A stretch of DNA of 64,000 nt from Xylophilus sp042867185 (GTDB lineage Bacteria > Pseudomonadota > Gammaproteobacteria > Burkholderiales > Burkholderiaceae_C): assembly GCA_042867185.1 (NCBI GenBank), contig JBHZQV010000019.1:30463-94462 (forward strand), given 5' to 3'. A model generated the notes under the pieces. That model made no database searches. It was given only the letters and a program-made list of their open reading frames with translations, and had not been told where the DNA came from. Every line of letters starts with the position of its first letter. The first letter of the stretch is position 1. Of the stretch, positions 24,905 through 34,737 are shown piece by piece. The translations under genes and the position numbers were made by a program.

Positions 24905-27097
24905 ATGGCCAGTACCAGGACCGGCGCACGGGCCACCACCAAGGCCCGGGCGGCAGACGGCTCTGCGGACAAGCTGCAGCAGCTCCAGGCCTTCACCGTA
25001 GACACCGCAGCGACCCTCACCACCAACCAGGCGCTGCAGATTCCGGACAACCACAACTCGCTCAAGGCAGGCACGCGCGGCCCCACCTTGATGGAGGACT
25101 TCATCCTCCGCGAGAAACTGAGCCACTTCGCGCACGAGCGCATACCGGAGCGGGTCGTATATGCCCGTGGCGCCGGTGCGCACGGCACTTTCCACGTGTA
25201 CAAGGCGTTGTCGGAGTACACCACCGCGCACTTTCTCAACGATACCGAAGCCCGCACGCCGGTCTTCGTGCGCTTCTCCACCGCCACCGGCTCCCGCGGC
25301 TCGGCCGACACGGTGCGCGATGCGCGCGGCTTCGCCGTCAAGTTCTATACCCAGGAAGGCAACTACGACCTGGTCGGCAACAGCATGCCGGTCTACTACA
25401 TCCAGGACGCGATCAAGTTCCCCGACCTGGTCCACGCGATGAAGCCGGAGCCGCACAACGAGATGCCGCAGGCAGCCAGCGCGCACGACACCTTCTGGGA
25501 CTTCGCATCCCTGATGCCGGAAACCACCCACATGCTGATGTGGACCATGAGCGACCGCGCCCTGCCGCGCAGCCTGCGCATGATGGAGGGCTTCGGCGTG
25601 CACACGTTCCGCATGGTCAACGGCCGTGGCGAGACGCACTTCGTCAAGTTCCACTGGAAGCCCCGGCAGGGCCTGCACGGCATGGCCTTCGACGAGGCGC
25701 AGAAGCTCGCCGGCAAGGACCCCGATTTCCATCGGCGCGACCTGTGGGAAGCGATCGACCAGGGCCACTTCCCGGAGTGGGAGCTGGGCCTGCAGGTGGT
25801 GTCGGAAGAAAAGGCCGAGTCGCTCGGTGTCGACCTGCTCGATCCGACCAAGCTGATCCCCGAAGAGCTGGTGCCGGTGCAACTGGTGGGCAAGCTGGTG
25901 CTCAACCGCAATCCCGACAACTACTTCGCCGAAACCGAGCAGGTCGCGTTCCATCCCGGGCACTTGGTGCCGGGCATCGACTTCAGCAACGATCCGCTGC
26001 TGCAGGGCCGACTCTTCGCCTATACCGACAGCCAGTTGGCGCGCCTGGGCGGCCCCAATTTCCACGAGCTGCCGATCAACCGCAGCGTGGTGCCGTTCCA
26101 CAACTTCCAGCGCGACGGCCGCCACCGCCAGACGATCAACCGCAACGCGGTCGCCTACGAGCCCAACTCGCTCGGCAGCGCGACCGGTGCCGCCTTCCGG
26201 GTCGACGGTGCGTCGGCCGGCTTCAAGAGCTACCCCGACGACGCGATCGCGTCGCCGAAGCAGCGCCGCCGCAGCCCCACTTTCGACGACCACTACAGCC
26301 AGGCGACGCTGTTCTGGAACAGCATGGCGCCCGCGGAAAAAGAGCACATCGTGGCCGCGTTTCGCTACGAGCTGGGCAAGGTCGGCGTACCGGCGATCCG
26401 CCAGCGCATGGTCGATACGCTGGCGCATGTCGATCCGCGGCTGGCCAAGAAAGTGGCAGCGACGTTGGGCGTCGACGCACCCGATCCGAAGGCCGCCGCC
26501 GGCCAGGCCGGTTTCCGGGAGATGAAGGTGGAGCTGCCGCTGGAAGAAGCGCCGTCGCTCAGCATGCTGGCTCGCACCGACAAGGGCGGCATCCACACCC
26601 GCCGGGTCGCGGTGATCGCGGCCGACGGCGTCGATGTGGTGTCGCTGCGGGTGGTGCAGCATGCGCTGACCGACGTCGGCGCGATCTGCACCGTGGTCGC
26701 GTCGCGCCTGGGTGCTGTCGCCACTTCGGGCGGCCGCCGACTGGAAGTGGGCGGCACCTTTTCCGGCAACCCGTCGGTGATGTTCGACGCGGTCCTGATC
26801 GCCGGGGGCAAGGACAGCGCCGACACCTTGTCGCAGTCGGGCGAGGCGGTGCATTTCGTGCTCGAGGCCTATAAGCACTGCAAGCCGATCTGCGTCATGG
26901 GCGAGGGCATCGCGTTACTGCGTTGGCTGGGTGTGGACGCGGGTGCCCGCGGTCCGGAGGCGCTGGCGGGCCATCCTGGTGTCGTGCTGGGCCACGGTGA
27001 TGCAGAAGCCTTGCAACTCACTGCCCAGGAGTTCATCAAGGCGATCGCCGCGCATCGGTTCTGGGACAGGCCGAACCTCGACGCGATTCCCGCATAG
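24905..27097 (+). CDS. katE: Large-subunit (clade II, HPII-type) catalase
   Basis: This catalase decomposes hydrogen peroxide. 730 residues is the large clade. The catalytic His93 (RVVYARGAGAHG) and Asn159 (YDLVGNSMPVYY), and the proximal heme Tyr in FAYTDSQLARLG, are present. After about residue 560 there is the flavodoxin/GATase1-like C-terminal domain (GGIHTRRVAVIAADGVD, VLIAGGKDSADTL) found only in large catalases. Codons before 24905 are not needed, since the Met after CCACATGG gives a typical disordered N-terminal arm. A rho-independent terminator follows directly. Confidence 0.95.
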   Translation: MASTRTGARATTKARAADGSADKLQQLQAFTVDTAATLTTNQALQIPDNHNSLKAGTRGPTLMEDFILREKLSHFAHERIPERVVYARGAGAHGTFHVYKALSEYTTAHFLNDTEARTPVFVRFSTATGSRGSADTVRDARGFAVKFYTQEGNYDLVGNSMPVYYIQDAIKFPDLVHAMKPEPHNEMPQAASAHDTFWDFASLMPETTHMLMWTMSDRALPRSLRMMEGFGVHTFRMVNGRGETHFVKFHWKPRQGLHGMAFDEAQKLAGKDPDFHRRDLWEAIDQGHFPEWELGLQVVSEEKAESLGVDLLDPTKLIPEELVPVQLVGKLVLNRNPDNYFAETEQVAFHPGHLVPGIDFSNDPLLQGRLFAYTDSQLARLGGPNFHELPINRSVVPFHNFQRDGRHRQTINRNAVAYEPNSLGSATGAAFRVDGASAGFKSYPDDAIASPKQRRRSPTFDDHYSQATLFWNSMAPAEKEHIVAAFRYELGKVGVPAIRQRMVDTLAHVDPRLAKKVAATLGVDAPDPKAAAGQAGFREMKVELPLEEAPSLSMLARTDKGGIHTRRVAVIAADGVDVVSLRVVQHALTDVGAICTVVASRLGAVATSGGRRLEVGGTFSGNPSVMFDAVLIAGGKDSADTLSQSGEAVHFVLEAYKHCKPICVMGEGIALLRWLGVDAGARGPEALAGHPGVVLGHGDAEALQLTAQEFIKAIAAHRFWDRPNLDAIPA

Positions 27098-27098
27098 G

Positions 27099-27125
27099 AA
27101 AAAAGCCGCGTGGAGCGGCTTTTTG
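27099..27125. terminator. Bidirectional intrinsic terminator after katE
   Basis: AAAAGCCGC (27101) pairs with GCGGCTTTT (27115-27123) across a GTGGA loop, with A-run before and T-run after. It can end katE on the plus strand and the convergent minus-strand gene. Confidence 0.85.
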
Positions 27126-27126
27126 C

Positions 27127-27450
27127 TTACTTCGCGTCCCGGTTGTTCGGATCGCCCGCGCCGGGCTTGACGCCCTCGCGGTAGACCTTGTCCATCACCG
27201 GACCTTTGTCGGTGTCCTGCTGCGGACCGGTGGCATCGGCGTGCGCCTGGTCGCCCATCTTCTTGTTGGACGATTCCTGCAGCTGCTGGTTGTCGGCAGA
27301 CTCGTCGCGTTCGTGCGGCATGCGGGCCGAATCGGATTGCTCCGCGTGGGTGTCGCCGCGCCCGTCGTCCGACCTGCGTGTATCGGCCGGAGTGCCGTCG
27401 GGTTCTACCACCGGCTCTCGCTCCGACTTGGTGGTCATGGTGTCTTTCAT
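27127..27450 (-). CDS. Hydrophilic, probably disordered small protein
   Basis: 107 residues, nearly all charged or polar (many D, E, K, R, Q, N), with no hydrophobic core, so it is probably intrinsically disordered. I use the Met at 27450, preceded by a GAAAGACACC-type region; the open frame runs to 27591 with poor composition. Its function is unknown. It lies convergent with katE and next to a glycine-zipper protein, so a general-stress role is plausible only by context. Confidence 0.6.
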   Translation of the reverse strand: MKDTMTTKSEREPVVEPDGTPADTRRSDDGRGDTHAEQSDSARMPHERDESADNQQLQESSNKKMGDQAHADATGPQQDTDKGPVMDKVYREGVKPGAGDPNNRDAK

Positions 27451-27526
27451 GGCGGTCCTTGTCGTTCTTGGGAATGCGTGCGGGAAATGCGCGGGCACCG
27501 CAGGGATCAGGCAGTGCCCAGGCCGA

Positions 27527-28021
27527 TCAGCGCTTGCCGTCGTAATAGGCTTCCGACGGGTACACGCGCTCGGCGCGCTCCCAGGCGGCACGGGTGGCCG
27601 GGCGGGCCTCGTCCCAGGTCAGGCGCGAGCCGCCACGGCGGCTGTCCCAGGTGCTGGCCAACTCGGCGTCGTAATCGTCGAACGACCCTTGGCGGGTGCT
27701 GCGTTCTTCGTAGCCGGCGCGGTAGGCCGGGCTGTAGTCGTCGAAGCTGCGGTCTTCCGCGTAGTAGGGCTCGCGGGTATAGGCGTCACGCCAGTAGGCG
27801 TCTTCGGCCGTGGGGTTGACGGCTTCCGCGGCGCCCTTGCCGGCCAGGCCACCGACCACCGCACCGATCACGGTACCCACTGCGATGCCGATCGGGCCGC
27901 CGGCGATGCCGAGGGCCGCGCCGGTGACGGCGCCACCACTGGCACCGATGCCGGTGCCGATCGGGTGGGCGCCCGGCTCGTCGGTGATCGGGTCGCGGTT
28001 CAGGTCTTTGTCGTTGGTCAT
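27527..28021 (-). CDS. Glycine-zipper protein
   Basis: 164 residues. Residues 20-65 form a Gly/Ala-rich zipper with GxxxG spacing (HPIGTGIGASGGAVTGAA and following), able to insert in membranes. The C-terminal 100 residues are rich in Tyr, Asp, Arg and contain repeated (D/E)xY and W residues (EDAYWRDAYTREPYY, YRAGYEE), a pattern seen in envelope/stress proteins of this order. There is no clear signal peptide. The start at 28021 follows GGAGCCCACC. Confidence 0.7.
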   Translation of the reverse strand: MTNDKDLNRDPITDEPGAHPIGTGIGASGGAVTGAALGIAGGPIGIAVGTVIGAVVGGLAGKGAAEAVNPTAEDAYWRDAYTREPYYAEDRSFDDYSPAYRAGYEERSTRQGSFDDYDAELASTWDSRRGGSRLTWDEARPATRAAWERAERVYPSEAYYDGKR

Positions 28022-28192
28022 GGTGGGCTCCTTTGCTGTGGGGGATGGGCCCGATGCCGATGCATCCGGGCCCGCTGAGAAAACATATTGGTCTTCATCC
28101 CCATCGGCGCCCGGTAGGACGCCGGGGTTCGGGACTGTAGGAGCCCTGCCCCGACCCGCGGCCCGCACCGGGCCCGCGGAAGGCCGGCCGGG

Positions 28193-28630
28193 CTATCTGG
28201 CGAACAGGGCGTCGAGGTTGGCGAAGGCCTTGATCTCCACCGCGTTGTTCGACGGGTCGCGGAAGAACATCGTCGCCTGCTCGCCCACCTCGCCCTTGAA
28301 GCGGATGTAGGGCTCTATCACGAAGGCGGTGCCCGCCGCGGCGAGCTTGTCGGCCAGGGCCTGCCACTGCTCCATCGACAGCACCACCCCGAAGTGGCGC
28401 ACCGGCACGCCGTGGCCGTCGACCGCGCTCACCTGGCTGAATCCGCATTCGTCCGGCGCGAGGTGGGCCACGATCTGGTGGCCGTAGAAATCGAAGTCGA
28501 TCCAGTCGGGCGAGCTCCGGCCCTCGGGGCAGCCCAGCAGCTCGCCGTAGAAGCGCCGCGCGGCGGCCAGGTCGTGGACGGGGAAGGCCAGGTGGAACGG
28601 CGGCATCGTGGCGGGGGCGGCGGTGGTCAT
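28193..28630 (-). CDS. VOC-superfamily (glyoxalase/bleomycin-resistance-like) protein
   Basis: 145 residues with the paired beta-alpha-beta modules of the vicinal oxygen chelate fold: FHLAFPVHDLAAARRFYGELLG at the N terminus and MFFRDPSNNAVEIKAF at the end. The probable metal ligands are His in HLAF, His in RHFGVV and Glu in AVEIKAF. The substrate is unknown. The frame extends upstream to 28762 with a hydrophobic stretch, but the conserved domain begins directly after 28630. Confidence 0.82.
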   Translation of the reverse strand: MTTAAPATMPPFHLAFPVHDLAAARRFYGELLGCPEGRSSPDWIDFDFYGHQIVAHLAPDECGFSQVSAVDGHGVPVRHFGVVLSMEQWQALADKLAAAGTAFVIEPYIRFKGEVGEQATMFFRDPSNNAVEIKAFANLDALFAR

Positions 28631-28823
28631 CGTGGTACGGAGGCGAAAGTGGGAAAACCGAAGTCTAGAGCCTGGGTTTCCTGTGGCAAGGCCGGCAATC
28701 GTGACGAGCGATGCCGCCACCACAAGCAGAAGGGTGCGCGGTGGCCCTCGGGTGGCCAGCAAGACAGCAGTCGAGATCGTTGGCGCCTCCGGTGGGATCG
28801 TGACCTGCGGACATGGTCGGTCC

Positions 28824-31800
28824 TCAGCGCGGGTGGGCCGTGGGCGCGAAGGCCCGACCGGGCCCGTCTGCCTCCGTCATGGGCCTGTCGTTGCGGTGTG
28901 CCCACGTGTAGAGCAGCGGCAAGACGAGTAGGGTCAGGATGGTCGACGACAGGATGCCGCCGATCACCACGGTCGCGAGAGGGCGCTGAACCTCCGAACC
29001 CGTGCCGGTGGCCAGGGCCATCGGGATGAAGCCCAGCGACGCCACCATCGCCGTCATCAACACCGGACGCAGGCGCTGGACGGCGCCTTCATGGACCGCA
29101 TCGTGGAGCGGCATGCCCCCGTCTCGCAGATGGCGGATGAAGGACAGCATCACCAGGCCGTTCAGCACGGCCACGCCGCAAAGCGCGATGAAGCCGACCC
29201 CCGCCGAGATCGACAAGGGGATATCCCGCAGCCACAGGGCGACGACACCGCCGGTGAGCGCGAAGGGAATGCCGGTGAAGACCAGCAGACCCTCCTTGAG
29301 ATTGCCGAACATGGCGAACAGCAGCACGAACACCAAGGCCAGCGCGACGGGGATCACGATCTGCAGGCGCTGCGTGGCCGACTGCAGGTTCTCGAACTGG
29401 CCGCCCCAGGCAAGCCAGTAGCCTGGGGGCAGCGCAACCTGGCGCATGGCTTCCTGAGCTTGCGCGACGAACGAGCCCAGGTCGCGGCCGCGCACGTTGG
29501 CGCTGACGACGACGCGCCGCTTCCCGTCCTCGCGGCTCACCTGGTTGGGGCCGGGCGCAACGGTGAAGTCGGCCACTTCGCTCAGCGGGATAAAGGTGAC
29601 GGCAGCCGCATTGCCCTTCGGCAGTGCGATGGGCAGGCGGCGGATCGCCTCCAGGTCCTGCCGGGTGGTCTCGGGCAGGCGCACCAGGATCGCGAAGCGG
29701 CGGTCGCCTTCGAACATGGCGCCCGATGCGCGGCCCCCCACGGCGGTGGCGATCGTGTCCTGCACATCGCCCACATTCAGGCCGTAGCGGGCGGTTTTCG
29801 CACGGTCGATGTCGATGGTCAGCATGGGCAGGCCGGTGGTCTGTTCGACCTTCACCTCCGACGCTCCGGAGAGGCCCTGCATGACGGTCGCCGCTTCGGC
29901 GGCCGACTGGTTGAGCTGCTCCATGTCGTCGCCGAAGATCTTCACTGCGACATCGCTGCGCACGCCGGAGATCAGTTCGTTGAAACGCAACTGGATAGGC
30001 TGCGAGAACTCGTAGCTGCTCCCGGCCAGCTTCTCGGCCTCTTCCTGAATGGCGTCGCGCAACTCGGCGGGTGTCTTGCGGGGCGCGGGCCACTGGTCGA
30101 CCGGGTTGAGCATGATGTAGCCGTCGGAGATGTTCGGGGGCATCGGGTCGGACGCGATTTCCGCGGTGCCTGTCCGGGCGAACACCCGCTTGATTTCAGG
30201 GAATTTCTCCTTGAGCGTGGTTTCGAGCTTCTGCTGCATCTCCACCGACTGGGTGAGGCTGGTACCGGGGATGCGGATGGCCTGGATGGCCAGGTCCCCT
30301 TCGCTCAGGTTGGGGGCGAACTCGGTGCCCAGGCGCGTGGCCAGCAGTCCCGACAGCACCACGGCGACGACCGCCAGCGTCACCACGATGGCCCGGGCCC
30401 GCATGACCTGCTCCAGCAGCGGCTCGTAGCGGCCGCGCAGCCAGTGCATCAGGCGGTTCTCTTTCTCGGCCACATGCTTTCCGATGAACAGCGCGACCGC
30501 CGCCGGCACGAAGGTGACCGACAGGATCATCGCGCCCAGCAGGGCGATCACGACGGTGAAGGCCATGGGGTGGAACATCTTGGCCTCGACTCCCGTCAGG
30601 GCGAAAATCGGCAGGTACACGACCATGATGATCAGCTGGCCGAAGATCAGGGGGCGACGTGCCTCCTGGGACGCCGCGAACACCTCGGCGAAGCGCTCCT
30701 TCAACGTCAGGCCGCGGCCGGCGGCCGCCTGCGCATGGGCCAGCCGGCGCACGCAGTTCTCGACGATCACGACAGCACCGTCGACGATGATCCCGAAGTC
30801 CAGCGCGCCCAGGCTCATCAGGTTGGCGCTGACCCGCTGGCTGACCATGCCGGTGAAGGTGAACAGCATCGCCAGCGGGATCACCGTGGCGGTGATCAAG
30901 GCGGCGCGGATGTTGCCCAGGAACAGGAACAGCACGGCGATCACCAGCACCGCGCCTTCGAGCAGGTTCTTCTTCACCGTGGCGATGGCCCTGTCGACCA
31001 GCACGGTCCGGTCGTAGACGGTGACCGCTTGCACGCCCGTGGGCAGCGAGCGGTTGATCTCGACCATTTTCTTGTCCACCGCCTGCGACACGGTGCGGCT
31101 GTTCTCGCCGATCAGCATGAACACGGTACCCAGCACGACCTCGCGGCCGTTGTCGGTGGCAGCGCCGGTGCGCAGCTCCTTGCCGATCACCACGTCGGCC
31201 ACGTCGCTGATGCGGACCGGCACGCCGGCGTTGTTGCCCAGGATCACGTTGCGCAGATCGTCCATCGACCTGACCTGGCCGGGCGCCCGCACCAGGTACT
31301 GCTCGCCGCGGCGCTCGATATAGCCCGCACCGACGTTGGCATTGTTGCGGTCGAGCGCGGTGACGATGTCGGCCATGGTCAGGCCGTACGCCGACAGCTT
31401 CTCCACGCTCGGAGCGATCTGGTATTCCTTGGCGAAGCCACCGATGCTGTTGATGTCGGTCACGCCTTTGACGTTGCGCAACTGCGGCTTGATGATCCAG
31501 TCCTGGATTTCCCGCAGGTCGGTCGCTGAGTAGGGCTTGCCGTCGGGCTTGCGGGCCTTGTCTTCCGCCTCGACCGTCCAGAGGTAGATTTCGCCCAGGC
31601 CGGTCGAGATGGGACCGATGGCCGGGCTCACCCCCTCCGGGAGCTGGTGGCGTGCCGATTGGATCCGCTCTCCCACCAGCTGGCGGGCAAAGTAGATGTC
31701 GGTGCCGTCCTCGAAGATGACGGTGACCTGCGAAAGGCCGTAGCGCGACAACGAGCGCGTCTGCTTCAGGCCGGGCAGGCCCGCCATCACCGTCTCGATG

Positions 31801-32003
31801 GGATACGTCACCCTTTGCTCTGCTTCCAGCGGCGAATAGCCGGGCGCCGAGGTGTTGATTTGCACCTGGACATTCGTGATGTCCGGCACCGCGTCGATCG
31901 GGAGCCGCTGGTAGTTGTAGATGCCCAGGCCGACCATGGCGAGGACGGCCAGCATGACAAGCCATCGCTGCGCGATGGAGAAGTGGATGATGCGTTCGAA
32001 CAT
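28824..32003 (-). CDS. czcA: CzcA-type heavy-metal efflux RND permease
   Basis: This is the inner-membrane proton-driven pump of a tripartite metal exporter. 1059 residues with the RND topology: one N-terminal helix, a large periplasmic loop, a cluster of helices, a second loop and a second cluster. The start MFERIIHFSIAQRW and the TM4 motif LDFGIIVDGAVVIVEN are diagnostic of the heavy-metal (HME-RND) branch, which exports Co, Zn, Cd, or Cu/Ag. The metal cannot be decided by sequence alone. It follows czcB by 9 bases on the minus strand. Confidence 0.93.
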   Translation of the reverse strand: MFERIIHFSIAQRWLVMLAVLAMVGLGIYNYQRLPIDAVPDITNVQVQINTSAPGYSPLEAEQRVTYPIETVMAGLPGLKQTRSLSRYGLSQVTVIFEDGTDIYFARQLVGERIQSARHQLPEGVSPAIGPISTGLGEIYLWTVEAEDKARKPDGKPYSATDLREIQDWIIKPQLRNVKGVTDINSIGGFAKEYQIAPSVEKLSAYGLTMADIVTALDRNNANVGAGYIERRGEQYLVRAPGQVRSMDDLRNVILGNNAGVPVRISDVADVVIGKELRTGAATDNGREVVLGTVFMLIGENSRTVSQAVDKKMVEINRSLPTGVQAVTVYDRTVLVDRAIATVKKNLLEGAVLVIAVLFLFLGNIRAALITATVIPLAMLFTFTGMVSQRVSANLMSLGALDFGIIVDGAVVIVENCVRRLAHAQAAAGRGLTLKERFAEVFAASQEARRPLIFGQLIIMVVYLPIFALTGVEAKMFHPMAFTVVIALLGAMILSVTFVPAAVALFIGKHVAEKENRLMHWLRGRYEPLLEQVMRARAIVVTLAVVAVVLSGLLATRLGTEFAPNLSEGDLAIQAIRIPGTSLTQSVEMQQKLETTLKEKFPEIKRVFARTGTAEIASDPMPPNISDGYIMLNPVDQWPAPRKTPAELRDAIQEEAEKLAGSSYEFSQPIQLRFNELISGVRSDVAVKIFGDDMEQLNQSAAEAATVMQGLSGASEVKVEQTTGLPMLTIDIDRAKTARYGLNVGDVQDTIATAVGGRASGAMFEGDRRFAILVRLPETTRQDLEAIRRLPIALPKGNAAAVTFIPLSEVADFTVAPGPNQVSREDGKRRVVVSANVRGRDLGSFVAQAQEAMRQVALPPGYWLAWGGQFENLQSATQRLQIVIPVALALVFVLLFAMFGNLKEGLLVFTGIPFALTGGVVALWLRDIPLSISAGVGFIALCGVAVLNGLVMLSFIRHLRDGGMPLHDAVHEGAVQRLRPVLMTAMVASLGFIPMALATGTGSEVQRPLATVVIGGILSSTILTLLVLPLLYTWAHRNDRPMTEADGPGRAFAPTAHPR

Positions 32004-32012
32004 GGTCTGCGC

Positions 32013-33341
32013 TCAGTGCTCGTGGCCCGAAGAGCCCTTGCCCTTTTGTGCCTTGACCGCGAAGCTGTTCCTGCCCGCATAGGGTGTACCGGCGTCGAGG
32101 CCTTCCAGAATTTCGACCTTCTTGCCGTCGGTCCGGCCGATACGCACCGTGCGCGCTTCGAAACCGCCGTCCACCTTCACGAAAACCGTGGGTTTGTCTT
32201 CCACGGTCTGGATGGCGTCGGCAGACACCGTGACCGCCGCGTCGGACCTGCCGGACACCAGCTCGACGGTGACGAAAAGACCCGGGCGCCAAGCCAGATT
32301 CGGGTTGGCCAGCGTCACCCGGGCGACCGCGGTGCGGGTCTGCTCGCCCAGGAGCGAGCCGACGTAGGACACGTTGCCCGTCGCAGATTGCTCGAATCCG
32401 TTGGCCCGGATCACGGCCTGTTCGCCGACGCGCACCAGGTTCAGGTTGGATGCGCTGACATTGATCTGCGCCCAGACCGACGAAAGATCCGAGAGGGTGA
32501 ATACCTGTGCATCCTCGCGCACCGACTCACCCATGGAGAGGTGCTTTTCGACGACCATGCCGTCGAACGGCGCGCGGAGTTCGTAGCGCGACAGGTTGCC
32601 CGAACCGCCGGACGCGCCGATGGCCTGCAATTTCTGGGTGGCGTTCGACACCGCAATTTCCGCTTCACGCTGCGCTTGCTCGGCCTGCAGGAAGTCCTGC
32701 TGCGCCGAGATTTTGTCCTCGAACAGCCGGCGCTCCCGGTCTGCCGTGACCTTGGCCAGGGCCAGGCGCTTCTGCGCCGCGAGCAGCTCGCTGCGCTGCT
32801 CGGACACGCTTGCGCTGGCCAGCACGGCCAGGATCTGGCCCTTGCGTACCTGCTGGCCCAAGTCGACATGAACGCTTTCCACGACACCCGCCACACGCGG
32901 CACCACGTGGGCCGTGCGGTCTTCGTTGAACTTGATCTCCCCGGGCAGTTGCACGGTCGTGGAGACCTGCGACGGGCCGGCCGTGTCGATCGACACGCTG
33001 GAAGAGGCGATCTGCTGCGGCGTGAACCCGACCTTCTCGTCGTGGCCCCCTTCCTTCTTTTCGCCCCCCGCCATCTTTTCGCTTGGGCCGTGCTCGTCTT
33101 TGCCGTGCGCGGCCTGATGGTCTCCGCCTTCCTTCGAAGCAGGGCCCTTGGCGTCGTCGTCGTGCGCGTCATGGGCATGGCCGTCTGCCGTCCTGGAGAC
33201 CTTCTCGGCCTCAGGGGCCCGGCCTGGTGTGCCGCTGCGGAGGATGGCCGCGCCGGCGGCAACCGCCAGCAGAAGAATGATGGCGATGACCACCCACTGC
33301 TTGCGCGGGGAGCCGGCCGTTGTGTCGTTGCTGTTGTTCAT
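32013..33341 (-). CDS. czcB: CzcB-type membrane fusion protein
   Basis: This periplasmic adaptor links the RND pump and the outer-membrane channel. 442 residues: an N-terminal membrane anchor (VVIAIILLLAVAAGAAIL), a His/Asp/Lys-rich segment (about 50-105, with HAHDAHDDD and many H), then barrel-sandwich, coiled hairpin and beta-barrel domains. The His-rich segment and the terminal GHEH suggest metal binding, as in CzcB. The true start is Met 33341; the long open frame to 33863 is a by-product of GC bias. Confidence 0.93.
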   Translation of the reverse strand: MNNSNDTTAGSPRKQWVVIAIILLLAVAAGAAILRSGTPGRAPEAEKVSRTADGHAHDAHDDDAKGPASKEGGDHQAAHGKDEHGPSEKMAGGEKKEGGHDEKVGFTPQQIASSSVSIDTAGPSQVSTTVQLPGEIKFNEDRTAHVVPRVAGVVESVHVDLGQQVRKGQILAVLASASVSEQRSELLAAQKRLALAKVTADRERRLFEDKISAQQDFLQAEQAQREAEIAVSNATQKLQAIGASGGSGNLSRYELRAPFDGMVVEKHLSMGESVREDAQVFTLSDLSSVWAQINVSASNLNLVRVGEQAVIRANGFEQSATGNVSYVGSLLGEQTRTAVARVTLANPNLAWRPGLFVTVELVSGRSDAAVTVSADAIQTVEDKPTVFVKVDGGFEARTVRIGRTDGKKVEILEGLDAGTPYAGRNSFAVKAQKGKGSSGHEH

Positions 33342-33358
33342 GGTGTTCGAAGCCCGCG

Positions 33359-34672
33359 TCAGGGGGGATTGAGCAAAACCGAGGTGTCGTCGGAGATGCC
33401 GAGCAGGCGCTCGAGCTCGGCGGCTGCCTGGTAGGTGTCGGAAAGCGCGCGGAGGTACTGGGCCTGCGTGCCGATGAGGGTGCGCTGCGCGTCGAGCGCT
33501 TCGAGGTAGCTGAACTTGCCCAGGGTGAAGCCTTGTGAGGCGGCCTGGTAGGCGCTTCGCGCCCCGGGGACCGCATCGCGTTGCAGGGTCAAGGCTTCGG
33601 TACGTGCGGCGCGCAGCTGCTCGCGCGCCTGGGAAACCTGTGACGCAAGCCTCACCTCGGCGGCGGCCAGTTCGTCTTGCGCCTTGTACTCGCGGCTGAC
33701 GGCTTCGGCGATGTTCCCCTGGTTGCGGTCGAACAAAGGGATGGGAACCGACAGGCCGACCACGGCCATGGTGGTGCCCGACGCCTGATCGCGCTTGGCG
33801 CCCGCGGTGACCGCCACGTCCACCACGCTGCGCGCCTTCTCGAGGTTCACGGAAGCACGCCAACGTTCGACCTCCAGGCGGGCGCGTCGCAGGGGGGGCG
33901 AGGCTTGCAAGCGCTGGTGGACAAATTCGTCCGGCAGTCCTTCAGCGGGCAGCACCAGCGCCCCTGCCAGGTCTCCATAGGTGCTCACCGTGTCGCCCCA
34001 CAGGGAAGAAAGACGCTGCCGCGCGACACGCACATCGCTCTCGGCGCGGGCAAGTTCGGCTTGGGCGGCCGCCTGGGCCACACGGGCCCGTGTCTCCTCG
34101 ACCGGCGAGACCTTGCCGGCCTGCACCCTTTTGCCCGCGGCGTCGGCGCTGTCCGAAGACAAAACCAAGGACTCCTGCGCAAGTTTCAGGCGTTCCTTGG
34201 CCAACAGCACGCCGAAGTAGTGGGTGATGACGGCCGCACGAACGTCGGCGCGGTACTGTTCGACGCCTGACTCGGCCTGCTGGCGTACGCGGCTGGCCAC
34301 TGCGATCCGGGCATCGCGCTTGCCGCCCCGCTCGATCGGGACGGTGACCTGCAAGGTCGACGTGCGCCTGCCGTTGCGAATGTCCTCCTGGACAAAACCC
34401 GCCTCCGGGTTGGGCCGGAGGCCCGCCTGTGTCAGTGCGCCGGCCGTGGCCTCCCACTCGCGGCGAACCGCCGACAGGTCCGGGTTGGCAGCGAGCGCGC
34501 GCCGTACCGCATCGCCCATCGACAAAGGGTTGGCGGCCGATGGGGCCGCGAGCGTGCCGGGGGTCGATACCGCTGCCGGTGGTAGTTGTGCGTGCGCCGA
34601 GCACGACACGACGAGGAGCGCCAACGCCAAGCGAGGCGCGGTCTCGCACAAAGAGGGGCTAGAGAATGCCAC
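33359..34672 (-). CDS. czcC: CzcC-type outer membrane efflux protein
   Basis: 437 residues of the TolC superfamily, a trimeric outer-membrane channel. A signal peptide ends at SCSAHA, and the duplicated outer-membrane-efflux domains contain the typical helices (ANPDLSAVRREWEATAGAL; GFTLGKFSYLEALDAQRTLIG). It is the first structural gene after czcI and precedes czcB by 17 bases. Confidence 0.93.
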   Translation of the reverse strand: MAFSSPSLCETAPRLALALLVVSCSAHAQLPPAAVSTPGTLAAPSAANPLSMGDAVRRALAANPDLSAVRREWEATAGALTQAGLRPNPEAGFVQEDIRNGRRTSTLQVTVPIERGGKRDARIAVASRVRQQAESGVEQYRADVRAAVITHYFGVLLAKERLKLAQESLVLSSDSADAAGKRVQAGKVSPVEETRARVAQAAAQAELARAESDVRVARQRLSSLWGDTVSTYGDLAGALVLPAEGLPDEFVHQRLQASPPLRRARLEVERWRASVNLEKARSVVDVAVTAGAKRDQASGTTMAVVGLSVPIPLFDRNQGNIAEAVSREYKAQDELAAAEVRLASQVSQAREQLRAARTEALTLQRDAVPGARSAYQAASQGFTLGKFSYLEALDAQRTLIGTQAQYLRALSDTYQAAAELERLLGISDDTSVLLNPP

Positions 34673-34737
34673 CGAGGACTCCGAAGTAAGAAGTAACTTC
34701 GGCGAGTCCGGACGAATTTAAAGCAGGTGTGCCGCCG

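Noticed and set aside
28631..28762. N-terminal extension with hydrophobic stretch for the VOC protein
   Set aside because: The VOC domain starts right after 28630, the extension has mixed composition, and cytosolic location is the norm.
29091..31529. 812-codon plus-strand frame opposite czcA
   Set aside because: Low-complexity H/D/R/Q composition, on the antisense of a clear RND permease.
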